From Deltaproteobacteria bacterium (lineage in GTDB: Bacteria; Desulfobacterota; JAENJC01): DNA of 6,977 bases. The notes under the pieces were generated by a model. It was given only the letters and a program-made list of their open reading frames with translations, searched no databases and was not told the origin of the DNA. The position numbers and the translations under genes were made by a program. The stretch is from contig JAENJC010000069.1 in NCBI GenBank assembly GCA_016844545.1, positions 1 to 6,977 on the forward strand. Reading direction: 5' to 3'. Shown here one piece after another: positions 6,228 to 6,977 of this stretch. How positions within the stretch are numbered: position 1 is the stretch's first letter; each line of letters starts with the position of its first letter.

Positions 6228-6246
6228 GGGCGGGGTGACCCCGCCC
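6228..6246. repeat. GC-rich perfect palindrome after fbaB
   Basis: GGGCGGGGTGACCCCGCCC is a 9-bp perfect inverted repeat around a single G, three bases after the fbaB stop. A run of six T lies only at 6259-6264, too far for a standard terminator. It looks like an interspersed palindromic element or an RNA-stabilising 3' hairpin, with the true terminator downstream. Confidence 0.55.
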
Positions 6247-6268
6247 CTACAGCTAATATTTTTTATCA

Positions 6269-6295
6269 AAAGGGGCTGCAGCCCCTTTCTTTTTG
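6269..6295 (+). terminator. Intrinsic terminator of fbaB
   Basis: AAAGGGGC (6269-6276) pairs perfectly with GCCCCTTT (6281-6288) around a TGCA loop, and CTTTTT follows. This is a strong Rho-independent terminator separating fbaB from the ABC transporter gene. Confidence 0.85.
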
Positions 6296-6298
6296 CCC

Positions 6299-6327
6299 TT
6301 GACACCCCCTTAAATCTCATATTTAAT
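6299..6327 (+). promoter_or_regulatory. Promoter of the ABC transporter gene
   Basis: TTGACA (6299-6304, perfect consensus), a 17-base spacer and TTTAAT (6322-6327, 5 of 6) follow directly after the fbaB terminator. The expected start of transcription is about base 6334, which coincides with the GTG start codon. Confidence 0.65.
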
Positions 6328-6333
6328 GAAGCC

Positions 6334-6977
6334 GTGGAACTGCTGAAAATCAACAATCTAAGGACCTCCTTTTTTACTGAGGCAGGAGAGGTCAAGGCCG
6401 TGGACGGAGTTTCCTTTTCTATAAACAAAGGGGAAACCCTCTGCCTTGTCGGGGAGTCGGGCTCAGGAAAGAGCGTGACGGCACTTTCCATTATGAGGCT
6501 TGTTCCAAGGCCCGGTAAAATTATTAGCGGAGAGGTGATCTATCAGGGGCATGACTTGCTGAAGTTTAGCGCAGGTGAGATGCGGGAGATAAGGGGAAAG
6601 GAGATTTCCATGGTTTTTCAGGAACCGATGACATCCCTAAACCCGGTATTTACCATTGGCGACCAGATAATGGAGGCGGTCGCCCTGCATCAGGGGCTTG
6701 GAAAGAGGGATTCGCTGAATAAGGCCATTGAAATGCTTGATCTCGTGGGGATTGCAGATTCTGAAAGGAGGGTAAGGGACTATCCTAACCAGCTCTCAGG
6801 AGGGATGAGGCAGAGGGTGATGATCGCTATGGCACTATCATGCAACCCAGACCTTCTAATTGCCGATGAGCCGACCACTGCGTTAGATGTGACAATTCAG
6901 GCACAGATACTGGACCTCATAAAAGGGTTAAGGGAAAGGCTTGGCATGTCCGTCCTGCTGATTACCCACGACCTGGG
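6334..6977 (+). CDS. Oligopeptide/dipeptide ABC transporter ATP-binding protein (OppD/DppD type), 3'-truncated by the window
   Basis: The open frame encodes 214 residues and runs off the window; intact members have roughly 320-330. Seen in order: N-terminal strand LLKINNLRTSFFT, Walker A GESGSGKS (40-47), Q-loop Gln96 (MVFQEPMTSLNP), signature LSGGMRQ (154-160), Walker B LLIADE (174-179), D-loop region ALD and H-loop His212 (LLITHDL). The TSLNP motif after the Q-loop and the GKIISGEV region are typical of the OppD/DppD family, which powers uptake of peptides or nickel from the cytoplasmic face of the membrane. The substrate is unknown because partner genes lie outside. GTG 6334-6336 is the only start matching homologous N-termini; no Shine-Dalgarno precedes it, and a consensus promoter places the transcript start at the same base, so translation may be leaderless. 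A separate transcription unit from fbaB is likely. Confidence 0.9.
   Translation, partial: MELLKINNLRTSFFTEAGEVKAVDGVSFSINKGETLCLVGESGSGKSVTALSIMRLVPRPGKIISGEVIYQGHDLLKFSAGEMREIRGKEISMVFQEPMTSLNPVFTIGDQIMEAVALHQGLGKRDSLNKAIEMLDLVGIADSERRVRDYPNQLSGGMRQRVMIAMALSCNPDLLIADEPTTALDVTIQAQILDLIKGLRERLGMSVLLITHDL

Noticed and set aside
6326..6346. Mini-ORF MKPWNC overlapping the ABC transporter start, possible leader peptide
   Set aside because: The predicted transcript starts at about 6334, after its ATG, and it has no ribosome binding site.

Overview
The window looks like chromosomal DNA from an anaerobic or microaerophilic Gram-negative bacterium. A ferredoxin-dependent 2-oxoacid oxidoreductase (korA and korB) points to low-potential electron metabolism, and a lipobox-type lipoprotein points to a cell envelope with lipoprotein sorting. 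Moderate GC and strong purine-rich ribosome binding sites fit a Nitrospirota- or Desulfobacterota-like host, but that placement is only a guess from protein style. No rRNA, tRNA, CRISPR array or transposase is visible.

Layout, left to right. (1) 1-710, plus strand: a DMT/EamA-type transporter missing its first residues, broken by a frame change near 490-505 that also appears to remove one membrane segment. (2) 711-775: a long inverted repeat between convergent genes. (3) 776-1612, minus: korB, the TPP-binding beta subunit. (4) 1613-3316: a block between korB and korA holding a DUF4382 lipoprotein gene (2063-3253, minus), its terminator, and about 415 bases without a convincing gene. (5) 3317-5044, minus: korA, a fused gamma-alpha subunit. 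(6) 5045-5171: a divergent promoter region. (7) 5172-6224, plus: fbaB, a class I fructose-bisphosphate aldolase, followed by a GC-rich palindrome and an intrinsic terminator. (8) 6334-6977, plus: the first 214 codons of an oligopeptide-type ABC transporter ATPase, running off the window.

The most notable observation is that korA and korB, normally adjacent in one operon, are separated by about 1.68 kb bounded by a perfect 12-bp direct repeat (1636-1647 and 3313-3324). Removing one repeat copy and the DNA between would restore a tight junction: the korA stop, 27 nt carrying a strong Shine-Dalgarno sequence, then the korB ATG. This suggests a discrete insertion of a lipoprotein-bearing cassette into a core-metabolism operon, with the repeat as a target-site duplication or recombination scar. 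The inserted block carries a terminator that should cut korB off from korA transcription, and a promoter-like sequence downstream of it that could restore expression.

Functionally, KorAB interconverts a 2-oxoacid and its acyl-CoA with ferredoxin, and FbaB-type aldolases are often linked to gluconeogenesis, so the divergent pair may sit at a carbon-assimilation node. The lipoprotein and the ABC transporter have no visible tie to that pathway.
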